NCBI GenBank assembly: GCA_905221605.1
Contig: CAJNDS010000144.1
Location: 152,501 to 215,832 of the forward strand
From: Symbiodinium natans
Lineage: Eukaryota > Sar > Dinophyceae > Suessiales > Symbiodiniaceae
Length of the DNA: 63,332 nt
Reading direction: 5' to 3'
Below the pieces are notes generated by a model. It had not been told where the DNA came from. It did no database searches and worked only from the letters and a program-made list of their open reading frames with translations. Every line of letters starts with the position of its first letter. Position 1 is the first letter of the stretch. Shown piece by piece: positions 31,714 through 43,154 of this stretch. The position numbers were made by a program, and so were the translations under genes.

Positions 31714-32644
31714 GTTTAACTTAGGGTTTAGGGTTTAGGGTTTAGGGTTTAGGGTTTAGGGTTTCAGGGTTCAGGGTTTAGGGTTTAGGGTCTGGGGTTC
31801 AGGGTTCAGGGTTCAGGGTTCAGGGTTCAGAGCTCAGGGTTCAGGGTTCAGGGTTCAGGGTTTAGGGTCTGGGGTTCGGGGTTCAGGGTTCAGGGTTCAG
31901 GGTTTAGGGTCTAGGTTTTAGGGTTAGGGTGTAGGGATTAGGGTTTGGGGTTTAGGGTTTGGGGTTTAGAGTTTGGGGTGTTGTTACAGCTGGCGTGACA
32001 CGTAGGGTAGTCCCTAAACCCTACACCCTAAATCCTAAGCCTAAACCCTAAACCCTAAACCCTAAACCCTAAACCCTAAGGGACTATGATTCGTGAATAT
32101 TCCGATCCCTATGCTACACATGAACCTGCAAGTAGCTGAGGTGCGGAGTTCTATCATCTGCCAGGGCTGAGCACAGAGGTTCCGAAAGCCTCGCACCACG
32201 GTTTAGGGTTTAGGGTTTAGGGTTTAGGGTTTAGGGTTTAGGGTTTAGGGTTTAGGGTTTAGGGTTTAGGGTTTAGGGTTTAGGGTTTAGGTTTTAGGGT
32301 TTAGGGTTTAGGGCACCAACGCTCGAAACTCTGCAGCTACTGAAGCTCCGATGACCCCAGGAAACCGAACATTTGGGACACTGGGGATGTATAATTTCAG
32401 GGCTGGCACAAAGCCATATCAAACACCGAAGCCCTAAGCCCTAAGCCCTAAGCCCTAAGCCCTAAACCCTAAACCCTAAACCCTGAACCCTGAACCCTGG
32501 AGCCCTAAGCTGCTCAAGAGGGAATCGGCCGCTGACCGGACAGCCCAGGGGTGAAACGTCGTACATCCCGGAGGTTCCTCTGAAACCCTACAAGGGTTTA
32601 GGGTTTAGGGTTTAGGGTTTGTAGGGTTTAGGGTTTAGGGTTTA

Positions 32645-32740
32645 GGGTTTAGGGTTTGTAGGGTTTGTAGGGTTTGTAGGGTTTGTAGGGTTTGTAGGGT
32701 TTGTAGGGTTTGTAGGGTTTGTAGGGTTTGTAGGGTTTAG
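32645..32740 (+). repeat. Nonamer array (GTAGGGTTT)n
   Basis: About ten perfect 9-base units embedded in a normal TTTAGGG array. Confidence 0.9.
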
Positions 32741-32967
32741 GGTTTGGGGTTTAGGTTTAGGGTTTGTTTAGGGTTTGTTTCGGGGTCTGACGGGTTAGGC
32801 CTTCCGGGTTTAAGGCAGGGCCTTGTGGTTTAGGGCTCTAGCGATTCGGGTTTGAGGGCCTTGGGGTGCTAGTCCGGGGGTTAGGGCGTCAGGGTTTGAG
32901 GGCGGACCCTAAACCCTAAACCCTAAGCCCTAAACCCTAAACCCTAAACCTTAAACCCTAAACTTTT

Positions 32968-32998
<31 letters not shown>

Positions 32999-33557
32999 GG
33001 GCTCCCGATGTTTGGCACTTGAGGGTTTCCGGTGCCGTACCATCAATGCCCCAACAACGAGCGATTTCTCAGAGACTAAATGACCCCTCCCAGAACCCTA
33101 AAACGCTGTAACAGCCAAAGAACCCCCTAAACCCTAAACCCTTAACCCTAAACCCTAAACCCCATAACCCTGAAACCCCAAAAACCCGATAACCCTAGAA
33201 CCCTCAGCCCCAAACCCCTATAACCCTGTGGGGCCAGTGGCTGCAGCTGTGTGTAGCAGCCTAGGGTGAGCAGTGTAGGGTTCAAGGTTGAGGGTTCTTT
33301 AGGGTTTAGGGTTTAGGGTTTAGGGTTCAGGGTTTAGGGTTTAGGGTTCAGGGTTCAAGGCTGAGGGTTCTTCAGGGTTTGTTCAGGGCTCAGGGCTTTA
33401 AGCTTCTGCAGGTCTGACTTGCTTAGTTGCTGAGTTCAGAAGCCCTCCAAAAGTGTGCACTTTCAGTTCTTTAGGGGATTATAGTATCCCAAAAGGTGTA
33501 AAGTGTGCTCGCCCAGCTACTAAGGACTCAGGGTTCTCGAGACTTGTACGCCGTGGT

Positions 33558-33592
<35 letters not shown>

Positions 33593-33997
33593 CCAAGGAC
33601 AACCATGCACCTTCTCGAGGGTTTGCATGAAAAACATGATATGGTCACTCCTCTAAATTCAGGGTTCAGGGTTTAGGCTTAGGGTTTAGGGTTTAGGGTT
33701 CAGGGTTCAGGGTTCAGGGTTTAGGGTTTAGGGTTTAGGGTTTAGGGTTGAGGCAACTATTACATGGCGGCTCCTAACCAAAAAAAAGGACAATCATGTT
33801 GAGAAATGCCACCGCGGCGATAGGGTTCGGGAACTAGGAGGGTTCAGGGTCCAGGGTGTCAGGGTTCAAGGCTTACAGGGCTTGGGGTTTTAAAACTTTA
33901 GGGGTTTAGGGTTTACGGCTAGGGTTTAGGGGTTAGGGGTTAGGGTTTAAGGTTTAGGGTTTAGGGCTAGGGTTTAGGGTTTAGGGCTAGGGTTTAG

Positions 33998-34080
33998 GAA
34001 GCCCACCACTGGAGCACCCCAAGTTCATCGCAGGACGCTCCGAGCTCGAGGAGGCCTCGCTCAGAGAATGCCTCCCGGCA
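33998..34080 (+). CDS. Candidate exon (plus) with telomere-derived acceptor
   Basis: Reads SPPLEHPKFIAGRSELEEAS then LRECLPA. The acceptor is GGGTTTAG itself, the last unit of a telomere-type array; the donor is GGCA|GTATAG. Confidence 0.55.
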
Positions 34081-34252
34081 GTATAGGGCGGAGGTTGCTG
34101 GGTAACAGGGGCGCATGATTTTCCCTCAAAGCCTAAACCCTAAACCCTAAACCCTAAACCCCAAACCCTAAACCCTAAACCCTAAACCCTAAACCCCAAA
34201 CCCCAAACCCTAAACCCCAAAGGACTTATCTAGTGTAGGGATCTGGGTTCAG

Positions 34253-34434
34253 TGGGCCCCAGGCCTACAGTTTTGAGGATCACGAACCTCGAAAAGGGCA
34301 AGGAGGGTTCAGGGCTTGGAGCACAAATGCCCATTCCAGCTAGGGGGTATGGTACTGAAATTGAGCTCTTGCAAGCACTGGCGAGGTTCGGCAGATTTGT
34401 CTTATCTTGGGCTTACCTCGAGATAGCCCTGTAA
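34253..34434 (+). CDS. Candidate terminal exon (plus), 60 codons
   Basis: Reads PTVLRITNLEKGKEGSGLGA to GRFVLSWAYLEIAL and TAA after a GTTCAG acceptor. The C-terminus is a hydrophobic helix. Not recognised. Confidence 0.5.
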
Positions 34435-34449
34435 ACCCTGAGCCACAAA

Positions 34450-34900
34450 CCCATGTCGGACCTCCGGCCCAACAGCTTCGGCTACTTCTTTCAATCGCTG
34501 GTTTTTGGGCCAGGACTTCGTCTGCAACATGAAGATGCAGGATGCTCAGTGGGCTCCCGTCTTCTTGAGGGTAGGGGAAAACCCTTCTTGCAAGTTGCAA
34601 CAGGCTGGGCGGCTCGGTTTGTAGGGATAATGGGCTACCAACCGAAACCCTGTGGTCACTCCGAGAAGGGGGGTCGTTCTCCCTTCCAGGCCTATGAAGG
34701 CCGTCTCTAAGTCGTCAGTTGCTGCCTCCTCCGTCAACGGGTTTTGGGGGTTCGCGAAAACTTGGTCGGTAGGTTCCATACGCATGGCAAACTTTCCGTG
34801 GAAGTCTAGATTTCATCTGATGTGTGACCTAGGCCTCCACAGTCGTCTGAGACGGGCCACCGTGCCCCCCTTAGTCTTTTGGGCCATCGCTTTTTGAAGT
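34450..34900. other. Unassigned 450-base unique block
   Basis: Free of telomere motifs and open in several frames on both strands, for instance a minus-strand frame with NPQNPLTEEAATDDLETAFI. It is longer than the usual unique segment; possibly a decayed coding or retroelement fragment. No motif was recognised. Confidence 0.3.
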
Positions 34901-35134
34901 TAACATCGATGCGATGCAATCCGACCATGGTTCGTACTTAGGAGCCCTAAGGGCGAGGCCCCCAAAACCCCGAAGCAAAGTCGACAATCGGCTCAGGATC
35001 CACACAAGGCCACCTCGGAAGCCTACTCATAGGGTATAGGGTTTAGGGCTGATACTCGAGCTAGCTGCTGCAAACTGGCCAGCCAAACCCGCGAAGATCC
35101 CGCGCTCGCCCGGTCTACTCCTGGAGACCCCTTT

Positions 35135-35285
35135 GGAGTGCCCAACCCCAGAGACGCCCGGGAGTGCCCAACCCCGGAGACTCCCGGGAGTGCCCAACCC
35201 CAGAGACTCCCTGGAGTGCCCAACCTCAGAGACTGCCTGAAATGCCCAACTCTAGAGACTCCCTGGAGTGCCCAAATCCAAATCC
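35135..35285 (+). repeat. 26-bp tandem repeat, six copies
   Basis: Unit GGAGTGCCCAACCCCAGAGA plus six bases. The minus strand stays open through it, giving a Gly/Leu-rich repeat of 26 residues per three units. Confidence 0.9.
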
Positions 35286-35481
35286 CTAAGGTGGGGATGT
35301 TCGAAGTGAAATATTTGTTATTTTTTCGGGGTTCTTCAGCAATTAGTAGATAGTAGCGTTCTCTCCATCTTGGTCTGGGGCAGCTTGTAGATAGTAAGTA
35401 AACCCAAAGCTCAAAAGCCGAGTAGGCCGTCCTGGAGTGCAGCTGGCAGTGGCAGCGAGTCCTCTCGAGGTTCACTGTTTA

Positions 35482-35575
35482 CTGTTTACTATAGGCGCCT
35501 TAATAAGGGGTGAGTCCAGTATCACAATGAAGGGACCATAAAGGAAGAGTACTAGGAATTATTCCGACCACTATA
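35482..35575. mobile_element. Small dispersed element, family C
   Basis: Starts CTATAGGCGCCTTAATAAGG and ends GGAATTATTCCGACCACTAT. A related inverted fragment is near 6308-6375. Confidence 0.55.
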
Positions 35576-36615
35576 TTAGGTGCTGGGGTTGAGTTTTTTT
35601 GGGTTCAGGGAAAGGACCAAATGAAGGGATCAGAAGCCGCATACATATAATATTGTAAACTCGACAAATCCGAAACCCCAAGCCCTAAACCCCAAACCCC
35701 AAACCCTAAACCCGAAACCCCAAGCCCTAAACCCCATAATCTGTGAAACCGAATGAGACCTCCGGGACTTGGGTCTCATGCTGCTCAGGGCTGTAGGGCT
35801 TAGGGTTTCGAGTTTCGGGTTTAGTAAACCCTAGGCCCTAAACCTACAACACCCCTAAACCCCAAACCCTAAACCCTAAAACCCTAAACCCCAACCCCAA
35901 ACCCCAAACCCTAAACCCTAAACGCAAAAAAACCTAAACCCTAAACCAGTGGACCCATACTCGGGCCCCCAACGCCAGCGAAGGCGGAAGATACGGAGTC
36001 GGCGCCTCAGACAGTACCCGTTTCGGGCTTGGGGCCTGGGGTGTGGGTTTAGGGTTTAGGGTTTAGGGTTTAGGGTTTAGGGTTTAGGGTTTAGGGTTTA
36101 GGGTTTAGGGTTTAGGGTTTAGGGTTTAGGGTTTAGGGTTTAGGGTTTACACCCGGTGTACGGTTTAGTGTTTAGGGTTTAGGGTTTAAGGTTAAGGGTT
36201 AAGGGTTAAGGGTTTAGGGTTTAGGGTTTAAGGTTTAGGGTTTAGGGTGGGGTGTAGGGTGTAGGGCCTGTAGGGTGCAGGGGTATCCATCCGCCTGTCG
36301 GATATCCTTCTTAAACAGGCTTGTTAACATACTTGGATCCCTCACAGTGCTTTTGGAAGCAGACTCCCGCATACGCTGCCCTCAAACTCTAAACCCTAAC
36401 TTAGATAAACCCTAGCCCAAACCCCACATCCGGTCTTCTGATGCATCGCCAACAATGCCTGTGCACTGTCTGGAATTGATACCCGAGCTACCTTCAACAC
36501 CCCTAACTACCCCCCCAACAAAAACGCAACTGAACCTGAACCCCAAAACCCAAAACCCTAAACCCTAAACCCTAAACCCTAAACCCCTCCACACTTCGAG
36601 GTCTGTAGGCTTCAG

Positions 36616-36719
36616 GTTCAGGGCCAAGCCTCAGGATCGGGATGGAGCGCCAGAACTCACAGCTCAAGACGTCCACCCCGACGGCCCCAAAGCCCAAGCT
36701 AAACCTTCTAGGGATTGGC
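36616..36719 (+). CDS. Candidate exon (plus)
   Basis: Reads SGPSLRIGMERQNSQLKTST then PTAPKPKLNLLGIG between CTTCAG and TTGGC|GTTTAG. 34 codons. Confidence 0.5.
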
Positions 36720-36834
36720 GTTTAGGGTTTGGGGATGGCGTTTAGGGTTTAGGGTTTAGGGCTTAGGGTTTTGGGTTTAGGGTTTGGGGTTTAGGGTTTA
36801 GGGTTTAGGGTTTAGGGTTTTGGGTCCGTTTAAG

Positions 36835-36957
36835 CCCTGCACCTGGAAGCTCCAAAACCCCGCCACCCCCCCACCCCAAGTAAGGAGGAGGCCGTTCGAC
36901 CACCTGTTCGCAAGCAGCTTGTCCACCAACCTGGCAGAGTGTTCGGGCTTTCTTCGG
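36835..36957 (+). CDS. Candidate exon (plus)
   Basis: Reads PCTWKLQNPATPPPQVRRRP then FDHLFASSLSTNLAECSGFL, ending CTTCGG|GTGTTG. An earlier consensus donor (CCCCAA|GTAAGG) lies within it, so it may be two-state. Confidence 0.5.
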
Positions 36958-37398
36958 GTGTTGGAGTCACAGGGCTTGCGGGATTTAGGGACCCCAAAAC
37001 CCTAAACCCTAAACCCTAAACCCTAAACCCTAAACCCCAAACCCCAGAAACCTTCAACCCTAAGGTTCGTTGAGGAGTGAGCGTTTTCAGAGCTCACGGC
37101 TTGATTGTGTGTGAGGTCTCCTGAGAAGCTTCTGCGATTGGGAGGATATTGGGGGTTTAGGGTTTAGGGTTTAGGGTTTAGGGTTTAGGGTTTAGGGTTT
37201 AGGTTTCAGGTCTGGGTTGAGGGTTTCGCTAAACCCCAAGCCCCAAATCGAGGAAGGGAAAAGTTAAAAGCGTGGAGCTGCGACTGGCTCTGGCATGTTT
37301 TGAGGCCCCGGCGTCGCGCTGCAGGGCTTGTGCATGAGGACGCGCACCTGGCCACAGAACGGCTTTATAAGGATTTACGGTTAGGGTAAAGGGTTTAG

Positions 37399-38698
37399 AT
37401 GTCGTTCTCCGAGCTGGGTGTATGTTTTATGTGTCTCTCTATCTGTGGGTGGGTGGGTGGGTGGGTGTGTCGGTGGGTGGGTGGGTGTGTCGCTGTGTCG
37501 CTGTGTCGGTGCGTCGGTGCGTCGGTGCGTCGGTGCGTCGGTGCGTCGGTGCGTCGGTGCGTCGGTGCGTCGGTGCGTCGGTGCGTCGGTATTGTGTCGG
37601 TGGGGGTCAGGTGTGGTGTGTGTGTGTGTGGGTGTCGATATGTGTATCTCTGTGCTCTCTAGGTGTTCTATCAGTGTATGTCCTGGTCTCTGTTATGCGT
37701 AGTCTGGCAGTATGTCTGTCTGTCTGTGTGTGTCTATTTGTGTGTGTATAATCTGGGTGTGTATCTGTGGGGGGTCGCTGTGTGTGTATCGTGTGTGTCT
37801 ATGTGTGTGTCTCGTGTGTGTGGTATATGTGTGGTGTGTCTGATGTTGTGGGTAATATATGTGTGTGCTATGTGTGTGTGTATATGTGTGTGTGTATCTG
37901 TGTGTGTTATATGCTGTGTGTTATGTGGGGTGTGTCTCTGTGTGTGTGTTATGTGGGTGGGTATGGGTGTGTGTGTGGTGTGTGGTATGTGTGGTGTGGT
38001 ATGGTATTTATGTTTACATGTGTGTGTATGTGGTGTGTATGTGTGTGTATGTGTGTGTCTGTGTGTGTATTGTGGTATGTGTGTGTATGTGTGTGATGTG
38101 TGTGTCTATGTGTGTAGTGTGTATGTGTGTTATGAGTTGTATGAGGTATGTGTAGATGTGTAATCGTGTCTAGTGTGGGTAGTGTGGGTATCTGTGTGTA
38201 TATATGTTGTGGTATTATGTGGTGTATCTGTGTGGTGTCTCTATGTGTGAAGAGGTGTATATCTGTGTGTATATGTGTTGTATTATGTGTGTATTTATGT
38301 GTGTAATATGGGGTAATATGTGGTGTATATGTTGTGTATATGTGTGTGTTGGTGTGTGTGGTAGAATAATTTTATTAATAGTCTTAGCAATGTATATAAG
38401 ATTAATTTGAGTGTTATGTGGTGTTGTTTTGTTAGTGAGTGTGTGTTGTGTGTGTTGTGTGTGTGTGTGTGTGTGTGTGTGGGGTGTGTGTGGTGTGTGT
38501 GGGTTGTGTGTGTAGTATTAATAGTTGTGTCGGATCGTGTTTGTGTGTGGGTGGTGTGGTGTGTGGGTGTGGTGGTGGGTGTGTTGTGTGGGTGAGTGTC
38601 TCAAGTGAGAAGGTAGTAGTGTTGGATGAGTGTGTGTGGGAGTGAGTGTGTGTGATGCTGGGAGTAAGTGACAGGTGAGTGGGTGATGTGTGTGTGTG

Positions 38699-38741
<43 letters not shown>

Positions 38742-40779
38742 TGTTTATGGCATAAGATTTATGTGTGTGTATGTGTGTGTGGTGTGTGTGTGAGAGTGAG
38801 TGTTGTTCGTCGAGCGGTGGAGGTGTTGAGGAGTGTGAGTGGTGTGAGTGCGTGTTTGAGGAGTGTTATAGGAGGTGAGAGACGTGAGTGAGGTGTGGTT
38901 GAGTGTGTCGTCGAGTGATGTGGTGAAGTGTAGTGTGAGTGTCTGTGTGAGTGTGTAGTGAGTGTGCGAGTCGTGTGCGAGTGTGCGAGTGTGCGAGTAA
39001 GTGAGATGTTAGGTGAGATGTCGTGAGAGTGTGAGGGTGTGAAGTGTGTGAGGTGTTGTGAGGGTGTGAGGTTGTGAGTGTGTGTGCGTGGTGAGTGTGT
39101 GAGTGTGTGAGTGTGGAGTAGTAAGTGGGTCGTTATTGGTGTGAGTGGTGAGTGTAGTGAGTGTGTGCGTGTTGTGAGTTGTGTGGTATGGGTGAGTGTG
39201 TGAGTGTGTGAGTAGTGTGAGTGTTGTGTAGTAGGTGAGTTTCAGTGTGAAGTGTTTGTGGTGTGTGAGTGTGTGAGGGTGTGGAGTGTGTGAGTGTGGA
39301 GTGTGGGACGTGTGTTGGTGTGTGAGTTTTTGGTATTTTGTGTGAGTGTGTGAGAGTGTTAGTGTGTGGTTTTGGTAGGAGAGTGTGAGTGTCGTGCGCA
39401 GTGAGGTGGGTGTTGGTGTGGTGTGTGGGGTGGTGTTATGTGTGGGGGTGTGTGTGTGTGATTGTGGTGTGTCTGTGTGGGTGGTGTGTGTGTATGTGTG
39501 TAGTGTTGTAATGTATATGTGGTGTGTGTGGGTATGCTGTAGATATTGTGTGTACTTTGTGTTGTGTGTGTGTGTGTGTATGTTGATGTCTGTATGTCAT
39601 GTCTGTTCTGTTCTGTCTGTTGTATGAGTACTGTATGTATGTATGTATAGATAGTCTGAGGGTATGTAGGTATGTATGTTGTTATGTAGGGTATGTATGT
39701 AATATTTACTATTGTGTTGGTATCTGTATTGAAATTCTAGTTGTATGGTATGTATGTAGTTATGTTGTTTATTCATATAATGCAAATGTTGTATGTATGT
39801 AGGTATGTATGTTATGGAATGTAATGTGTGCTCAGTGTGTGTGTGTGTTGTGGGTGTGTTGTTAGGTGTGTGTGGTGTGTGTGTGTGTGTTCTGGTGTGT
39901 GTGTGTCTATGTGTGTGTGTGTGTGTAAGTGGGTGTTTGTGTGGTCTATGTGTGTTGTGTGTGTGTGTATGTGTGTTTATGGGGTGTTATCTGTGTAGTG
40001 TGGTGTGGTATCTGGGTGGGTGTGTGTATGAGTGTGTGTGTGTTGGGGTGTTATTACGTAAGGGGTATGTATGCGTGTGTGTATGAGTGTGTGTGTGGTG
40101 TGTGTGTGTGTGTGTGGTGTACGGGGTGTAAGGTGTGTGTGGCTCCGTGTGTGTGTTATCATGGGTGTTCTATGTGTGTTATGTGGTGTTATGGTGTAGA
40201 TGTGTGTATCTGCCCTTTTTTTATGTGTGGTCCTCTGTGTGTTATCTGTGTGTATATGTGTTCTCTGTGTGTCTCTGTGTGGCTATGTGTGTCATTGTGT
40301 GTCTCTGTGTGTATTGTGTGTCTATGTGTGTCCTGTGTGTCTCGTTGTGTCTCTGTGTGGGTCTAGGTGTGTCTCTGTGGGTATCTGTGGGATCTGTGTG
40401 TCTCTGTGTGTACTGGGTCTCTGTGGGTATCTGGTGTACCATGTAACAATTATATACCAATAATCTTGGGTATCTGTGTGTATCTGTGTGTCTTGTGGGT
40501 TATGTGTGTCTATGTGTGTCATACCACACTATGTACGACTGATTGTGGTATCTGTGGTCTGTGTGTCTATGTGTTCTATGTGTGATATGTGTGTATCTGG
40601 GTTATGGGGTATCTGGGTTGTTATATGATGTTCTCTTGTGTGTATCGTGGGGATATGTGTGTATATGTGTGTATATGTGTATGTGTATATGTGTTATGTG
40701 TCAATAGTCGGTGATATGTGTCTATGTCAATGTATGTGGTGTCCTCTCTATGTGGGTATCTGTGTGTGTGTGTATAGGG

Positions 40780-40810
<31 letters not shown>

Positions 40811-41432
40811 TGTTGTGTGTTGTGTATGTGTTGTGTGTGTCGTATGTGTGTGCTTGTGTGTGTGTGTGTGTATGTGTGTGTGTGTGTGTTGGTTATGTGG
40901 TGTGTGTGTTTGTGTGTATAGTGTGTGGTGTGTGTGTATGTGGTGTGTATTGTTGTTGCTGCGTGGTGTGTGTGTGTAGTGTGTGTATGTGTGTGTGTGT
41001 GTGTGTGTATGTGTGTATGTGTGTATGTGTGTCTGTTGGGTCTGTGTGTAGGTGTGTCTGGTGTGTCTGATGTGTCTGTCTGTATGTGTGTATGTTTATG
41101 TGTGTCTGTGTGTTGTCTGTGATCTGTGTGTATGTGTGTAGTGTGTGTGTCTGTGTGTCTGTGTGTTATGTGTCTCTCTGATGTGTGTCTGTGTGTGTGT
41201 GTGTGGTGGTGCTGTGTGATGTGTGTCTCTGTGTGTCTGTGTGTGTGTATGTGTGTGTTATGTGTGTCTGTGGTGTCTGTGTGTTGTGTGTCTGTGTGTT
41301 TGTGGTTGTGTTTGTGTTTGTGTGTTGGATCTTGTTTGTGTGTGTTTGTGTATTGTGTGTGGGTGTGTGTGTTGTGTGTTGTGTTGTGTGTGTCTTGTGT
41401 GTGTGTGTGTGTGGGTGTGTGGTGTGTGTGTG

Positions 41433-41465
<33 letters not shown>

Positions 41466-41490
41466 TACTGTGTGTGTGTGTGTGGTGTGT

Positions 41491-41535
<45 letters not shown>

Positions 41536-41871
41536 GAGTGTGTGTGGTGTGGTGTGTATTAGCGTTTCCAGATCGTGCGGCTGTGCGTGATGTAGATGGG
41601 TTTTTTGATAGTTTCATGTTGGATTTTAAAGAGTGAGTTGCTGTGCGGAGGCGTTTGCGTGAGTGGAGTGAGTAGAGTGCGGGTATGGTGTGTGTGTTGT
41701 GTGGAACAGTTGTGTGTGTGTGTGCGTGTGGGGGTGTCTGTGTGCGTGTGGGGGTGTCTCTGTGTGTGTGTGTCTCTGTGTGTGTGTGTGTCTCTGTGTG
41801 TGTGTGTGTGTGTGTCTCTGTGTGTGTGTGAGCGCGCTTGCGTGCGTGCGTGCGTGCGTGCGGGCGTGCGG

Positions 41872-41905
<34 letters not shown>

Positions 41906-41945
41906 AGGTGGGCGGGCGGGCAGGTGGGTGGGTGTGGGGTTCAGG
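37399..41945 (+). repeat. 4.5-kb GT-biased simple-sequence domain
   Basis: The plus strand is nearly all G and T with scattered A and little C, dominated by TG steps. Includes about eleven GTGCGTCG octamers (37500-37585), pure TG runs (38696-38734, 41430-41530) and a TGCG run (41835-41905). Cys/Val-rich open frames in it are artefacts of the composition. Confidence 0.93.
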
Positions 41946-42000
41946 CCAGTTGCCCTAAACCCTGAACACTAAACTGTCAGAAGAAGAATCGACGAGCTTT

Positions 42001-42788
42001 GGCCTGTTGAGATCCCTAACCCTAAACCCTAAACCCTAAACCCTAAACCCTAAACCCTAAACCCTAAACCCTAAGCCCTAAGCCCTAAGCCCTAAGCCCT
42101 AAACCCTAAACCCTAAGCCCTAAACCCTAAGCCCTAAACCCTAAACCCTAAACCCTAAACCCTAAACCCTAAACAAACGGGACCCTCAACTTGTTCCAAT
42201 ACAACAGGGCTCAGGGCAAAAGAACCGAAGACCCTGAGGTCGCAAATTCCCTACAAACCCCTGAAACCCCCAACCCTAAGACTTGAATTTAGGGACCCCA
42301 AGCCCTAAACCGTAAACCCTAAACCCTGAACCTTAAACCCTAAGCCCTAAACCCTAAACCCTAAACCTAAACCCTGAACCCTGAACCCTAAACGCTAAAC
42401 CCGCTGGGAGCTGAACCCCAGATGCGCGCCGAATCCTGAATCCGGCCCAGAGATCACCCTATACCCTAAACCCTAAACCCTAAACCCTACACCCCAAACC
42501 CTAAACCCTAAACCCTAAACCCTAAACCCTAAACCCTAAGAATCCTGAATCCTGGGGTGCCGGCCCAGAGATCCAGGATCTCGGCGCTCTCGAAACCCAG
42601 GTGCAACTTTTGCAAGAACAGCTCCTGGGATTCAAGACTTAGGGTTTAGGGGTTTAGGGGTTTAGGGGTTTAGGGGTTTAGGGGTTTAGGGTTTAGGGTT
42701 TAGGGTTTAGGGTTTAGGGTTTAGGGTTTAGGGTTTAGGGTTTAGGGTTTAGGGTTTAGGGTTTAGGGTTGATATAGGGTTTAGGGTT
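42001..42788. repeat. Telomere-type arrays left of the retrotransposon
   Basis: CCCTAAA arrays with CCCTAAG variants, then TTTAGGG arrays up to a degenerate GGGTTGATATAGGG unit that also occurs just right of the element. Confidence 0.85.
42758..42788 (+). repeat. 31-base direct repeat flanking the retrotransposon (left)
   Basis: AGGGTTTAGGGTTGATATAG and 11 more bases, identical to 57608-57638. It ends two bases before the left LTR. Confidence 0.8.
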
Positions 42789-42790
42789 AT

Positions 42791-42874
42791 TGTTACCAGC
42801 GGATAGCCCTGAACAATCATTTTCTTGAGCCACGGCGAACGGGTGAATACAGCTTGTGTCTTCCAGTAACTACA
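42791..42874 (-). repeat. 3' LTR (84 bp)
   Basis: Downstream long terminal repeat, identical to the 5' copy. Its inner border is fixed by an adjoining six-G polypurine tract on the coding strand. Its outer side runs, after two bases, into degenerate telomere-type sequence. Confidence 0.9.
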
Positions 42875-42880
42875 CCCCCC
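42875..42880 (-). promoter_or_regulatory. Polypurine tract of the retrotransposon
   Basis: On the coding strand GCGCGGGGGG runs directly into the TGTAGTTAC start of the 3' LTR. This is the expected position of the plus-strand primer. The tract is short, so the call rests mainly on position. Confidence 0.6.
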
Positions 42881-43154
42881 GCGCAACTTAGTGCAACGGT
42901 AGAGGCGTTCTTTTCCGTTAACTGGAAGAACACACAAAAGAATGTTCGCCTAAACTATACTCCACTGACCAGTAGTGAGTAGCTACCACCCGTCAGGGAG
43001 TTGAGAAACATCTACACTCTAAAGAAAGGTTAGTTACCGGCTTCTACTGCTCAGCAACCAACTCGTCAGAGTGGTGTCCATGTGCGAAGCTTGAGAAGAT
43101 GATCCACGGTTGGTGCAGCAAATGCATCCAACTCTTCCGAGTGGAGGTCTTTCC
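42881..43154 (-). other. 3' untranslated region of the retrotransposon
   Basis: The segment between the stop codon of the polyprotein and the polypurine tract. It is free of telomere heptamers, unlike the DNA outside the element, and no open frame or domain is seen in it. Confidence 0.6.

Noticed and set aside
37399-41965. Many Cys/Val-rich open frames in the GT tract
   Set aside because: TG repeats translate as Cys-Val in every plus frame; composition alone explains them.
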